From: Streptomyces sp. A2-16
Lineage (GTDB): Bacteria; Actinomycetota; Actinomycetes; Streptomycetales; Streptomycetaceae
Direction of reading: 5' to 3'
Length of the DNA stretch: 64,000 bases
Assembly: GCF_018128905.1 (NCBI RefSeq)
Contig: NZ_CP063808.1
Location: 3,100,001-3,164,000 of the forward strand
In this document: positions 1-7,520 of the stretch, piece after piece
How positions within the stretch are numbered: position 1 is the first letter of the stretch
Layout of the letters: every line of letters starts with the position of its first letter
The notes under the pieces: generated by a model
Told to the model about the DNA's origin: nothing
Databases searched by the model: none
What the model saw: the letters and a program-made list of their open reading frames with translations, nothing else
Made by a program: the position numbers and the translations under genes

Positions 1-643
1 GACGCGGCATGACCAGCCAGTCCACCTGCTCGTCGGCCTGCTCCAGCGCCTCGACGACCATGTCCAGCGGCACGTACGGGCTGGGGAAGCCGTTGAGGTG
101 CGCGAGCGAGAAGGGGGCGCGCGTGACGACCCGGAAGCCGACCCCGCCCGCACCGGACGCGGGCTTGAAGCAGGCCTTGTGGCCGTCGGCCTCCAGCTCC
201 TCCACGGCCGCGACCAGCTCGTCCGCGGTCCGCACCCGCCACCACGGCGGCACCGGGACGCCGACCGCCTGGACCGCCTCGTAGGCGATCACCTTGTCGT
301 GGAAGACGGCGACGGCCTCCGGGGGCGGTGCGAGCAGCGCCGTGCCGATCGCGGTGAAGTCGGCGCGGTGGGCGACGATCGCCGCCTGGTGCAGCCGGGG
401 CACGAACACGTCGATGCCACGCCGCTGGCACTGGTCGAGGGCGAACTCGACGTAGGCGGCCGGGGACAGCCCCTCCGGCTCCAGCTCGGCGGTGTCGGCG
501 GCGGCCAGCACGGGAGAGTCCGCGTCCCCGTGCGTCGCGTGGATCTCGACGGCTCTGTCGCTGGGATTTCGCCGCAACTGATCCATGAAGAACACGTTCT
601 CCGCGTACGTGCGGTTGAGCCAGACGCGTACGCGAGAGAGCAT
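1..643 (-). CDS. ATP-grasp domain protein, partial (C-terminus beyond left edge)
   Basis: From an ATG at 643 the minus strand stays open for 214 codons to the window edge. The N-terminus begins MLSRVRVWLNRTYAENVFFM. Further on, HDKVIAYEAVQAVGVPVPPW followed by KACFKPASGAGGVGF matches the lid and ATP-binding stretch of ATP-grasp enzymes (carboxylate-amine ligases): a DK helix leading to GVPVP, then a lysine in a beta strand and a glycine-rich loop. The substrate cannot be told, and the catalytic C-terminal half lies outside the window. It is divergent from the phosphoesterase/phosphopantetheinyl transferase pair with a 266-bp gap, so the three may belong to one functional cluster (inference). 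Confidence 0.75.
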   Translation of the reverse strand, partial: MLSRVRVWLNRTYAENVFFMDQLRRNPSDRAVEIHATHGDADSPVLAAADTAELEPEGLSPAAYVEFALDQCQRRGIDVFVPRLHQAAIVAHRADFTAIGTALLAPPPEAVAVFHDKVIAYEAVQAVGVPVPPWWRVRTADELVAAVEELEADGHKACFKPASGAGGVGFRVVTRAPFSLAHLNGFPSPYVPLDMVVEALEQADEQVDWLVMPR

Positions 644-909
644 TCAGGCCGCCTTTCGGGGTTTTCGGGCAGGGCGAAGCGGGCCCGTGCCCGGGCAGGG
701 TGCTTGGAGGGACACCAAACCGCCCCTTGTGAAGGGAGGTACATGCGGTGGTGTTGGGGCGATCATACGGCTTTCAAGGGGCCGCGCGTGCAACGCCCGT
801 GTTACGGATTTCCCGATCATGGAAAGCCGCCGCTCCGGGTCACTCTTGTACCAGGAAAACAAATGTGTTCTCGTGGTCCCACATGGGTGCTCTGAGGGGG
901 CGAGAGGTG

Positions 910-1764
910 ATGTCTGGGGCCGGCGCCGCACGACTACTGGCCGTCAGCGACCTGCACATCGGTTACCCCGAGAACCGCTCGCTCGTCGAGCGGATGCGCC
1001 CCGACAGCGACGACGACTGGCTCCTGGTGGCCGGTGACGTCGCCGAGACCGTGGCCGACGTCCGCTGGGCCCTGCAGACCCTCGCCGGCCGCTTCCGCCA
1101 GGTCGTCTGGGCCCCCGGCAACCACGAACTGTGGACCCACCCCAAGGACCCTGTCACCCTGCGCGGGGCCGCCCGCTACGAGCATCTCGTCGCGATGTGC
1201 CGGGAACTGGGCGTCCTCACCCCCGAGGACCCCTACCCGGTCTGGGACGGCCCCGGCGGCCCCCTCGCCGTCGCCCCGCTGTTCCTGCTGTACGACTACT
1301 CCTTCCTGCCCGCCGGGTGCACCACCAAGGAGCAGGGCCTGGAGTACGCGCACGGCACCGGCATCGTCTGCAACGACGAGTTCCTGCTGCACCCCGACCC
1401 CTATCCGACCCGCGAGGCCTGGTGCCGGGCCCGGGTCGCCGAGACCGAGCGCAGACTCGCCGCGCTCCCCGACGACCTGCCCACCGTCCTGGTGAACCAC
1501 TACCCGCTGGACCGGCACCCGACGGACGTCCTGTGGTACCCCGAGTTCGCGATGTGGTGCGGCACCGCACTGACCGCCGACTGGCACCGCAGGTTCCGTG
1601 TCGAGACGATGGTCTACGGCCATCTGCACATCCCGCGGACCACCTGGCACGAGGGCGTCCGCTTCGAGGAGGTGTCGGTGGGCTATCCGCGGGAGTGGCG
1701 CAAGCGCCCGGAGCCGCCCGGACGGTTGCGCCGGATCGTGCCCAGGGAGGTCGGTGCGCTGTGA
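910..1764 (+). CDS. Calcineurin-like metallophosphoesterase
   Basis: The 284-residue protein carries the ordered metal-binding blocks of the calcineurin-like fold: DLHIG (residues 14-18), GDVAE (42-46), GNHE (70-73), a VNHYPL block and a C-terminal YGHLHIP block. It should be a cytosolic dinuclear-metal phosphohydrolase; the substrate is unknown. The ATG at 910 is chosen because a G-rich ribosome binding site lies about 10 bp upstream and the DLHIG motif falls at the expected distance from the start. Upstream in-frame ATGs lack both features. The stop codon overlaps the GTG of the phosphopantetheinyl transferase (GTGA), so the two genes are translationally coupled. Confidence 0.85.
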   Translation: MSGAGAARLLAVSDLHIGYPENRSLVERMRPDSDDDWLLVAGDVAETVADVRWALQTLAGRFRQVVWAPGNHELWTHPKDPVTLRGAARYEHLVAMCRELGVLTPEDPYPVWDGPGGPLAVAPLFLLYDYSFLPAGCTTKEQGLEYAHGTGIVCNDEFLLHPDPYPTREAWCRARVAETERRLAALPDDLPTVLVNHYPLDRHPTDVLWYPEFAMWCGTALTADWHRRFRVETMVYGHLHIPRTTWHEGVRFEEVSVGYPREWRKRPEPPGRLRRIVPREVGAL

Positions 1765-2441
1765 TCGGGGAACTGCTGCCGGACTCGGTGGTGGCCGTCG
1801 AGACGTACGGCCGCGACGAGCCGGACAACGCCGCGCTGTACCCCGAGGAAGCCGCGCTCGTCGCCCGCGCCGTCCCCAAGCGCCGCCGTGAGTTCGCCGT
1901 CGTGCGGGCCTGCGCCCGCCGGGCCATGGAGAAACTCGGTGTGCCGCCCCAGCCGGTCCTGCCCGGGGAACGCGGCGCCCCGCGCTGGCCGGCCGGACTC
2001 ACCGGCAGCATGACCCACTGCGACGGCTACTGCGCCGCCGCCCTCGTCCGCGTCACCGACCTGGCCTCCCTCGGCATCGACGCCGAACCCCACGGACCGC
2101 TCCCGGAAGGCGTGCTGGAGAGCGTCTCCCTGCCGCAGGAGCGGGTCAGGCTGCGGGCACTGGCGACGGCCCGCCCCGCGATCCACTGGGACCGGCTGCT
2201 GTTCAGCGCCAAGGAGTCCGTCTACAAGGCGTGGTTCCCGCTCACCGGCAAGTGGCTGGACTTCGCCGAGGCCGACATAGACATCCTCCTCGACCCGGGA
2301 CAGCCCTCCGGCGGCTCCCTGCGCGCCGAACTCCTCGTCCCCGGCCCGCTGGTGGGCGGCGAGCGGCGCGGTGTCCTCGAGGGCCGCTGGACGGTCCGGG
2401 GCGGCCTGGTCGCGACCTCGGTGACCGTGCCGCACGCCTGA
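1761..2441 (+). CDS. 4'-phosphopantetheinyl transferase (Sfp/EntD type)
   Basis: This 226-residue protein should transfer the 4'-phosphopantetheine arm of coenzyme A to a carrier-protein serine, activating polyketide, peptide or siderophore synthases. The family signature is clear: GIDAEPHGPLP (Mg ligands Asp107 and Glu109) and FSAKESVYKAW (Lys151, Glu152, Lys156), preceded by SMTHCDGYCAAAL, the CoA-contact region. The 220-230 residue size fits the EntD-like group. The GTG start overlaps the stop of the phosphoesterase gene by 4 bp, as seen for this gene pair elsewhere in Streptomyces (recalled, not searched). The carrier-protein partner is not in the window. Confidence 0.92.
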   Translation: MIGELLPDSVVAVETYGRDEPDNAALYPEEAALVARAVPKRRREFAVVRACARRAMEKLGVPPQPVLPGERGAPRWPAGLTGSMTHCDGYCAAALVRVTDLASLGIDAEPHGPLPEGVLESVSLPQERVRLRALATARPAIHWDRLLFSAKESVYKAWFPLTGKWLDFAEADIDILLDPGQPSGGSLRAELLVPGPLVGGERRGVLEGRWTVRGGLVATSVTVPHA

Positions 2442-2500
2442 ACGCGCGGCACGGCACCGGGCGGCACTGAGCGGCACGGCAGGGCGTCCGCCCGGAGCCT

Positions 2501-2740
2501 CTAGGCCTCCGGCGGGCACCAGCTGTGCAGCAGCCTGAAGAACGCCTCCTCGTTGCCCGCGAGCCCCGCGTCGGCGAGCGCCTGTTCGGCCTCGGCGAGG
2601 ACCGCCGGCGGGACGACCGGTGGTCGGGCGCGGTCGGGCGGGCCGGCCGCGGTGTCGAAGGCGGCCCGGACCGTGTGCAGCAGCCGCAGATACGCCTGGA
2701 CGGCGGTGCGCTCACGGTCGGTCAGTACGGCGGTGGGCAT
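2501..2740 (-). CDS. Small hypothetical protein
   Basis: A 79-residue protein (MPTAVLTDRERTAVQAYLRL...) rich in Ala, Glu and Leu, predicted to be mainly helical and soluble, ending LLHSWCPPEA. No domain is recognised. The ATG at 2740 is preferred over the longer frame that begins at 2806 because GGGGAGAG lies directly upstream at normal spacing. It converges on the phosphopantetheinyl transferase gene with 59 bp between, which contain short GCGGCACGGCA-like duplications. Coding status rests on the good ribosome binding site and the Streptomyces-like third-position GC bias. Confidence 0.6.
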   Translation of the reverse strand: MPTAVLTDRERTAVQAYLRLLHTVRAAFDTAAGPPDRARPPVVPPAVLAEAEQALADAGLAGNEEAFFRLLHSWCPPEA

Positions 2741-2981
2741 CGGCGGCTCTCCCCAGGTCGGCGTCGGTCGCACCCCCGGACGGGGCGCGTCGGTCGCACG
2801 CCGCACGGGCGTGCATCTCCAGCTTGCCGTCCACCACTGACAATCCGGCTTCCGCGCCCCTTCGTTCGCCCGCTTAGCGGAGGCGAAACCTCCCCGAAAT
2901 CACCGTGGGGAAAGCAGTTCTACGCTGGGAGGAAGGGCTTTCGGCCGCCTTGTCGCGGCCAGGAGTACGGGAGGCGAGCAC

Positions 2982-4004
2982 GTGGTCGACGACCCGCGCC
3001 GGCGCCCGGTGCGCGCCGTCCGGCTGCGCTCGGTGGCCGACGGAGAACTGGAGCTGCGCTACTGCGTGGTGCACGGCTACCGCCGTGCCTTCCGCATGGC
3101 GGGCGAGGGGCCGCCCCTCGTCCTCATCCACGGCATCGGCGACTCCTCGGCCACCTGGGCCGAGCTGATCCCGGACCTCGCCCGGACCCACACCGTGATC
3201 GCCCCGGACCTGCTCGGCCACGGCAACTCCGACAAGCCGCGCGCCGACTACTCGGTGGCCGCGTACGCCAACGGCGTCCGTGATCTGCTCACCACCCTCG
3301 GCATCGAGTCGGCCACCCTGGTCGGGCACTCGCTGGGCGGGGGAGTGGCCATGCAGTTCGCGTACCAGTTCCCCGAGCGCACCGAGCGGCTCATCCTGGT
3401 CAGCGCGGGCGGGGTGGGCCAGGAGGTCAATCCCGTGCTGCGGCTGGTGTCCCTGCCCGGCGCCCATCTCGTGCTGTCCTCGCTGCGGCTGCCCGGCATG
3501 CGCTTCCAAGTGGGCCTCGCCGTCCGGCTGATGAAGCTCCTGGACACCGACCTGGGCCAGGACGCGCCGGATCTGCTGAACCTCGTCGACGCCCTCCCCG
3601 ACGAGACCTCCCGCAACGCCTTCATCCGCACCCTGCGCGCGGTCGTCGACTGGCGCGGCCAGGTCGTCACCATGCTCGACCGCTGCTACCTCACCGAGGG
3701 CATGCCGACCATGCTCCTGTGGGGCGACCGCGACAGCGTGGTGCCCGTCCGGCACGCCTTCGGGGCGCACGAGGCGATGCCCGGCAGCCGTCTGGAGATC
3801 TTCGAGGGCGCGGGCCACTTCCCGTTCCACAGCGACCCCGCCCGCTTCGTGGCCCTGGTCGAGGAGTTCACCGCCACGACCGCCCCGGCGGACTGGAGCC
3901 GGGAGCACTGGAGGGAGCTGCTGCGGGAGGGCGGCCCGGGCAGCACGGGGGCGCGTGTGGGGGAGCGGGAGCTGAGGGAGGCCAGCGAGCGCAGCGCGAC
4001 CTGA
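2982..4004 (+). CDS. Alpha/beta-fold hydrolase
   Basis: The 340-residue protein has the full alpha/beta-hydrolase set: HGIGD oxyanion strand-loop (50-54), DLLGHGNSDKP (76-86), the nucleophile elbow GHSLGGG with Ser117, an acid in LLWGDRDSVVP, and the terminal histidine in GAGHFPFHSDP. It most resembles the haloalkane dehalogenase/epoxide hydrolase/lactonase-like esterases, but the cap does not identify a substrate. There is no signal peptide, so it is probably cytosolic. Translation is from a GTG. The last 9 bases lie inside the first unit of a 25-bp tandem repeat that fills the gap to the next gene. Confidence 0.85.
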   Translation: MVDDPRRRPVRAVRLRSVADGELELRYCVVHGYRRAFRMAGEGPPLVLIHGIGDSSATWAELIPDLARTHTVIAPDLLGHGNSDKPRADYSVAAYANGVRDLLTTLGIESATLVGHSLGGGVAMQFAYQFPERTERLILVSAGGVGQEVNPVLRLVSLPGAHLVLSSLRLPGMRFQVGLAVRLMKLLDTDLGQDAPDLLNLVDALPDETSRNAFIRTLRAVVDWRGQVVTMLDRCYLTEGMPTMLLWGDRDSVVPVRHAFGAHEAMPGSRLEIFEGAGHFPFHSDPARFVALVEEFTATTAPADWSREHWRELLREGGPGSTGARVGERELREASERSAT

Positions 4005-4120
4005 CCTCCGGGGCGCGCCCGCGATGTGGCCTCTGGGGTGAACCCGCTACCTGACCTTCGGGGCGAGCCGGCGATCTGACCTTCGCGACGAGCCTGCGAC
4101 CTGGCCTCCGGGGCGAACCC
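3996..4120. repeat. Five exact-length 25-bp tandem repeats between convergent genes
   Basis: Units begin at 3996, 4021, 4046, 4071 and 4096, each 25 bp long and of the form GCGAYCTGACCTYCGGGGCG plus about 5 bases (consensus written here, divergent by a few bases per unit). The array starts inside the last codons of the hydrolase gene and ends at the base before the stop codon of the metallopeptidase gene, so it makes up the whole intergenic space. The period is not a multiple of three. No strong hairpin is seen. Confidence 0.85.
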
Positions 4121-4669
4121 TCAGCCCTGCGGCCCCAGGTACCCCAGTGACGCCTCGATCCGTCCCGCCAGGCGGTCCCGCTGCACCGGGCCCCGCAGCG
4201 GTGAACCCTCCAGCCAGGTACGGCACTTGCTGGCCAGCAGCAGACCGAAGCTCTCCGCCTCCCGCTCGTCGTCGAGCTCGAAGCGGCTGCGGGCGGCGAC
4301 CTTGCGCACGGTGGCCTGCAGGTCGGCGTCGTCGCTGAGCAGCCGGGCGGCGACCGCGGCGCCCTCGACGTGGTGGGAGCAGTGGCCGGCGTTCATGTGC
4401 CACAGCTCGTGGCCGAGGATGACCAACTGGTGGTCGGGGGCGGTGCGTTCCTCGATCACGACGAGGTCCTGGTCGGCCATGTCGAGCCAGAGCCCGCTGG
4501 CCGTGCCGGCCGGGAAAGGCGCCGTACGGAAGTGGACCGGGCGGCCCCGGCGTCTGCTCATCGCCTCGCACAGGGCGCCGTAGAGGTCGTCGGGCCGTGC
4601 CGGGGCGTCGAGCTCCAGCTCCGCCACCAACTCGCCGCTGAGGCGGCGCATGTGCTTACCGATGCCCAC
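4121..4669 (-). CDS. ImmA/IrrE-like zinc metallopeptidase (toxin-like partner of an XRE regulator)
   Basis: The 182-residue protein has the zinc-protease helix HELWH (residues 87-91) followed by MNAGHCSHH, in a size and layout typical of ImmA/IrrE-type metallopeptidases that act with a neighbouring XRE repressor. In Streptomyces such proteins are often labelled the toxin component of a toxin-antitoxin-like pair; actual toxicity is not shown by sequence. The GTG at 4669 is chosen because GGGAGA lies just upstream and it falls 14 bp after the stop of the XRE gene; the longer frame from 4729 would overlap that gene. A two-gene operon is likely. Confidence 0.8.
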   Translation of the reverse strand: MGIGKHMRRLSGELVAELELDAPARPDDLYGALCEAMSRRRGRPVHFRTAPFPAGTASGLWLDMADQDLVVIEERTAPDHQLVILGHELWHMNAGHCSHHVEGAAVAARLLSDDADLQATVRKVAARSRFELDDEREAESFGLLLASKCRTWLEGSPLRGPVQRDRLAGRIEASLGYLGPQG

Positions 4670-4683
4670 ACTTGTCTCCCGGA

Positions 4684-5340
4684 TCAGGACTCGGGCCGCT
4701 TGACGCTCTCCAGGAGCATGTCCAGCCACTCGGCGACCTTGTCACGGTGCTGGTCGGTGGGCAGCTGCGCGGCCCGCCAGGCGATCCCGCGGACGCCGTG
4801 GTCCTGCAGCAGCCGCTCCAAGGGGTCGTGGGCGGCCGCCGCGGCCTCCCGCTCCCGGTCGGCGAGTTTGTGCAGGAGCTCCTGCTCGGTGTGCTGAAGC
4901 GCACTCGCGAGCGCCTCGGGGTCCTCGGCGGTGAGGAATCCGGCGTGCACGCGGAAGAACCGCTGGATGGCGTCGCAGTGCTCCATGGTGGGGCGCCGGT
5001 CGCCGTTGATGAGGGCGCCCGCCTGCTGCCGGGACATGCCCGCGCCGTCGGCGATCTCCTGCTGGGTGTACTTGCGCCCGTTGGGCTTGAGCCGGGTGCG
5101 GCGCAACAGGCCGAGCCGCTGCAGGAACCGCGCCTGGACGTCCGGTTCGCCCGCCGGGCGCCCGCTCAGCAGGGTCTTGACCACGGGTTCGGGGACTCCG
5201 GAGGCGACGGACAGCCGCCCGGTGTCGAAGACCTGCGCGTGCGGCACGCCGAGCCGGTCGGAGAGTGCGGTGACGCGGGCGACGACGGCCGTCAGCACGA
5301 CCGTTGCCGCGTCGTCCGGGCTCTCGAAGCCATCCGACAC
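4684..5340 (-). CDS. XRE-family helix-turn-helix regulator
   Basis: This 218-residue protein has an XRE helix-turn-helix around residues 90-120: KYTQQEIADGAGMSRQQAGA followed by LINGDRRPT, the usual helix 2-turn-recognition helix plus ...NG.R.PT. An Ala-rich helical C-terminal half follows. The GTG at 5340 is picked because AGGAGA sits 7 bp upstream; the alternative GTG at 5376 lacks such a site. It is probably the cognate repressor of the downstream metallopeptidase and may bind the palindrome in the divergent promoter region (5437-5450). Confidence 0.8.
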   Translation of the reverse strand: MSDGFESPDDAATVVLTAVVARVTALSDRLGVPHAQVFDTGRLSVASGVPEPVVKTLLSGRPAGEPDVQARFLQRLGLLRRTRLKPNGRKYTQQEIADGAGMSRQQAGALINGDRRPTMEHCDAIQRFFRVHAGFLTAEDPEALASALQHTEQELLHKLADREREAAAAAHDPLERLLQDHGVRGIAWRAAQLPTDQHRDKVAEWLDMLLESVKRPES

Positions 5341-5436
5341 CGACTGATCTCCTACGTCTCTCACCCGACTTCTCACAGGCCCTCGCCGTGAACTTCCCGG
5401 AGAGTAGCCCGTTGTTCGAACTCACATCCAGGTCTC

Positions 5437-5450
5437 GCCACAACTGTGGC
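5437..5450. promoter_or_regulatory. Candidate operator palindrome between XRE and MmyB-domain genes
   Basis: GCCACAACTGTGGC has perfect 6-bp arms with a 2-bp spacer and lies in the 224-bp divergent promoter region, in a locally AT-richer stretch. Binding by the XRE protein is inferred from position only. Confidence 0.5.
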
Positions 5451-5488
5451 CAATTTCAGCCGTCAACCGCTGCGGAATGCCACGATAG

Positions 5489-5518
5489 TTGACATGCCTC
5501 GCTCCGGGGACGCAGGAT
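5489..5518 (+). promoter_or_regulatory. Candidate sigma-70-type promoter for the MmyB-domain gene
   Basis: A consensus -35 TTGACA (5489-5494) is followed after 18 bp by CAGGAT (5513-5518), a weak -10. It lies 47 bp upstream of the ATG at 5565 and just downstream of the operator-like palindrome. Confidence 0.4.
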
Positions 5519-5564
5519 CAAGGCGCCGCGTGAAGGCCGCATAGGCAAGAGGGGTGACCTCCCG

Positions 5565-6215
5565 ATGGCGTATCAGGCAGGTGGGCAGCCGTCGGAACTG
5601 CGGCCCGTCCCCGAGGGGCTCGAAGCCCGGGCGTATCTTCAGGACTACGCCATGCTCCTGGAAGCCGTCCCCTTCCCGTCCGTCGTCCTCGACCACCGCT
5701 GGGACGTCGTCCTCGCCAACGCCGCTTTCGCGTCACTTTTCCGCGCCATGGGCCCGCACCCGACGGCCATGCCGGACGTCAACTTCCTTCGGTTCGTCCT
5801 CTTCCATCCCGACGCGAGCAGCGTCCTGGGCGAGCACGAGTCGCGCTGGTGCCTTCCGATGCTCGCGCACTTCGCGGCCGCGGTGGAGCGCCACGGCCAC
5901 GACCACGGCCTGCAGGCGATCCGCCGGGACATCGCGCAGGACCCGATCATGGACGCCGCCTACCGGCACGGTCTGCCGCACTGGATCCGCGCGGTCGGCG
6001 AACAGGCCGTGGAGCACGACGGCTCCGTACGCCCCCTGGTGCACCCCGACCCGCGCTGGGGTGCCACCGACTGCCGGGTCGTCGACGAGACCCCGCGCAC
6101 GCTGCGAGACCTCGGCTACACGCGTCTGACGCTGGTGCTGCGACCGGCTCCCGCCAGGCGCCGCCCGCGGCGCACGGCGACGCACCTCACGGTGGTGCCC
6201 GCCCCCCAGGCCTGA
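5565..6215 (+). CDS. Stand-alone MmyB-like ligand-binding domain protein
   Basis: The 216-residue protein looks like the C-terminal PAS-like ligand-binding half of MmyB-type regulators: LLEAVPFPSVVLDHRWDVVL (the paired 'what is it like to be in place' strand), ANAAFASLF, NFLRFVLFHPDA, then a helical region and a C-terminal LRDLGYTRLTLVL. MmyB-type proteins normally carry an N-terminal XRE helix-turn-helix; here none is present. A plausible role is a small-molecule (fatty-acid-like) sensor working with the divergently encoded XRE protein. The ATG at 5565 has GAGGGGTGA upstream. Function beyond the domain match is inference. Confidence 0.75.
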   Translation: MAYQAGGQPSELRPVPEGLEARAYLQDYAMLLEAVPFPSVVLDHRWDVVLANAAFASLFRAMGPHPTAMPDVNFLRFVLFHPDASSVLGEHESRWCLPMLAHFAAAVERHGHDHGLQAIRRDIAQDPIMDAAYRHGLPHWIRAVGEQAVEHDGSVRPLVHPDPRWGATDCRVVDETPRTLRDLGYTRLTLVLRPAPARRRPRRTATHLTVVPAPQA

Positions 6216-6364
6216 CGGGCACCGTCGGCGTTCAGGTCGTCGACGGCGCCTCGTCAGTACGCGTCGGTCCCCGTGGAGAGTCGTCGGTCCCCGTGGAGCA
6301 GGGGTGTTCCACGGGGCCGCCCGTCCCGGCTCGCTCCGCCGCCATGAGCTGCCTTTCGCGGGAG

Positions 6365-6414
6365 TTGACGCGATCGCGCAAGTGGCTTGCATGGTTTGCG
6401 CTATTCTTGCGTTC
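6365..6414 (+). promoter_or_regulatory. LacI promoter/operator region with inverted repeat; likely leaderless transcript
   Basis: GCGCAA (6376-6381) and TTGCGC (6396-6401) form an inverted repeat, with CTTGC motifs at 6386-6390 and 6406-6410, resembling the CTTGCAG-type repeats bound by MalR/AglR-like LacI proteins in Streptomyces. A -10-like TATTCT (6402-6407) lies 7 bp before the ATG at 6415 and no Shine-Dalgarno sequence is present, so transcription probably starts at or next to the start codon. The operator would overlap the promoter, suggesting autoregulation. Confidence 0.5.
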
Positions 6415-7410
6415 ATGACGCGACGACTTGCCGAGGTTGCCAAGAAGGTCGGGGTCAGCGAGGCCACGGTCAGCCGGGTGCTCAACGGCAAGCCGGGGGT
6501 CTCGGAGGGCACCCGGCAGGCGGTGCTGTCCGCCCTGGACGTGCTCGGGTACGAGCGGCCCACGCAGTTGCGGGGGGAGCGGGCGCGGCTGGTCGGGCTG
6601 GTGCTGCCGGAGCTGCAGAACCCGATCTTCCCGGCGTTCGCCGAGGTCATCGGCGGGGCCCTGGCCCAGCTCGGGCTGACGCCGGTGCTGTGCACCCAGA
6701 CCAAGGGCGGGGTCTCCGAGGCCGACTACGTGGACCTGCTGCTGCAGCAGCAGGTCTCGGGGGTCGTCTTCGCCGGCGGGCTCTACGCCCAGGCCGACGC
6801 GCCGCACGACCACTACCGCCGGCTCGCCGAGCGGAACATCCCGGTGGTGCTGGTCAACGCGTCCATCGACGATCTGGGGTTCCCGGGGGTGTCCTGCGAC
6901 GACGCGGTCGCCGTCGAGCAGGCCTGGCGGCATCTGGCCTCTCTCGGGCATGAGCGGATCGGGCTCGTGCTGGGCCCCGCGGACCACCTGCCCTCGGCCC
7001 GCAAGCTGGCCGCGGCCCAGGCGCTCGGCGAGCTGCCCGAGGAGCGGGTCGCACGCGCCATGTTCTCCATCGAGGGCGGACATGCCGCCGCCACCCGGCT
7101 GATCGACCGCGGGGTCACCGGGTTCATCTGCGCCAGTGACCCCCTCGCCCTCGGCGTCGTCCGGGCCGCGCGCCGCAAGGGACTCGACGTGCCGGCGCAG
7201 GTGTCGGTCGTCGGCTACGACGACTCCGCCCTGATGAACTGCACCGACCCCCCGCTGACCACCGTCCGCCAGCCCATCGAGGCCATGGGGCGGGCCGCCG
7301 TGGAACTGCTCAACGCCCAGGTCGGCGGCAGTGCCGTACCGACCGAGGAGCTCCTCTTCGAACCCGAGCTCGTGGTCAGGGGGTCCACCGCGCAAGCCCC
7401 TCGCGGCTGA
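6415..7410 (+). CDS. LacI-family regulator of the alpha-glucan utilisation operon
   Basis: The 331-residue protein begins MTRRLAEVAKKVGVSEATVS, a textbook LacI helix-turn-helix, then RVLNGKPGVSEGTRQAVLSA with the hinge helix, followed by a periplasmic-binding-protein-like sugar domain (GLVLPELQNPIFPAFAEVIG; VSVVGYDDSAL; LTTVRQP). It precedes the ABC importer and two glycosidases on the same strand and is expected to repress them until an alpha-glucooligosaccharide is bound. The long upstream open frame from 6304 is rejected: the LacI fold starts exactly at 6415, where the message appears leaderless. Confidence 0.9.
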   Translation: MTRRLAEVAKKVGVSEATVSRVLNGKPGVSEGTRQAVLSALDVLGYERPTQLRGERARLVGLVLPELQNPIFPAFAEVIGGALAQLGLTPVLCTQTKGGVSEADYVDLLLQQQVSGVVFAGGLYAQADAPHDHYRRLAERNIPVVLVNASIDDLGFPGVSCDDAVAVEQAWRHLASLGHERIGLVLGPADHLPSARKLAAAQALGELPEERVARAMFSIEGGHAAATRLIDRGVTGFICASDPLALGVVRAARRKGLDVPAQVSVVGYDDSALMNCTDPPLTTVRQPIEAMGRAAVELLNAQVGGSAVPTEELLFEPELVVRGSTAQAPRG

Positions 7411-7520
7411 GACCCACAGCTCTGTCGAATAATTACAGATTCTGCGCGACATCTTGCGGACGGATGTCGGCGGTGCTTGAGTGTGCGGCGCCCACCGCTC
7501 CTGCCACGAGGGGTCCACCG

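Noticed and set aside
743..895. 50-codon ORF MRWCWGDHTAFKG... with GGGAGG upstream, in the divergent region before the phosphoesterase
   Set aside because: Third-position GC bias is weak, the sequence lies in an AT-richer promoter region, spacing to the site is short and no domain or leader-peptide structure is evident.
1761..2441. Phosphopantetheinyl transferase as a marker of a biosynthetic gene cluster
   Set aside because: No polyketide, peptide or siderophore synthase genes are present within the window.
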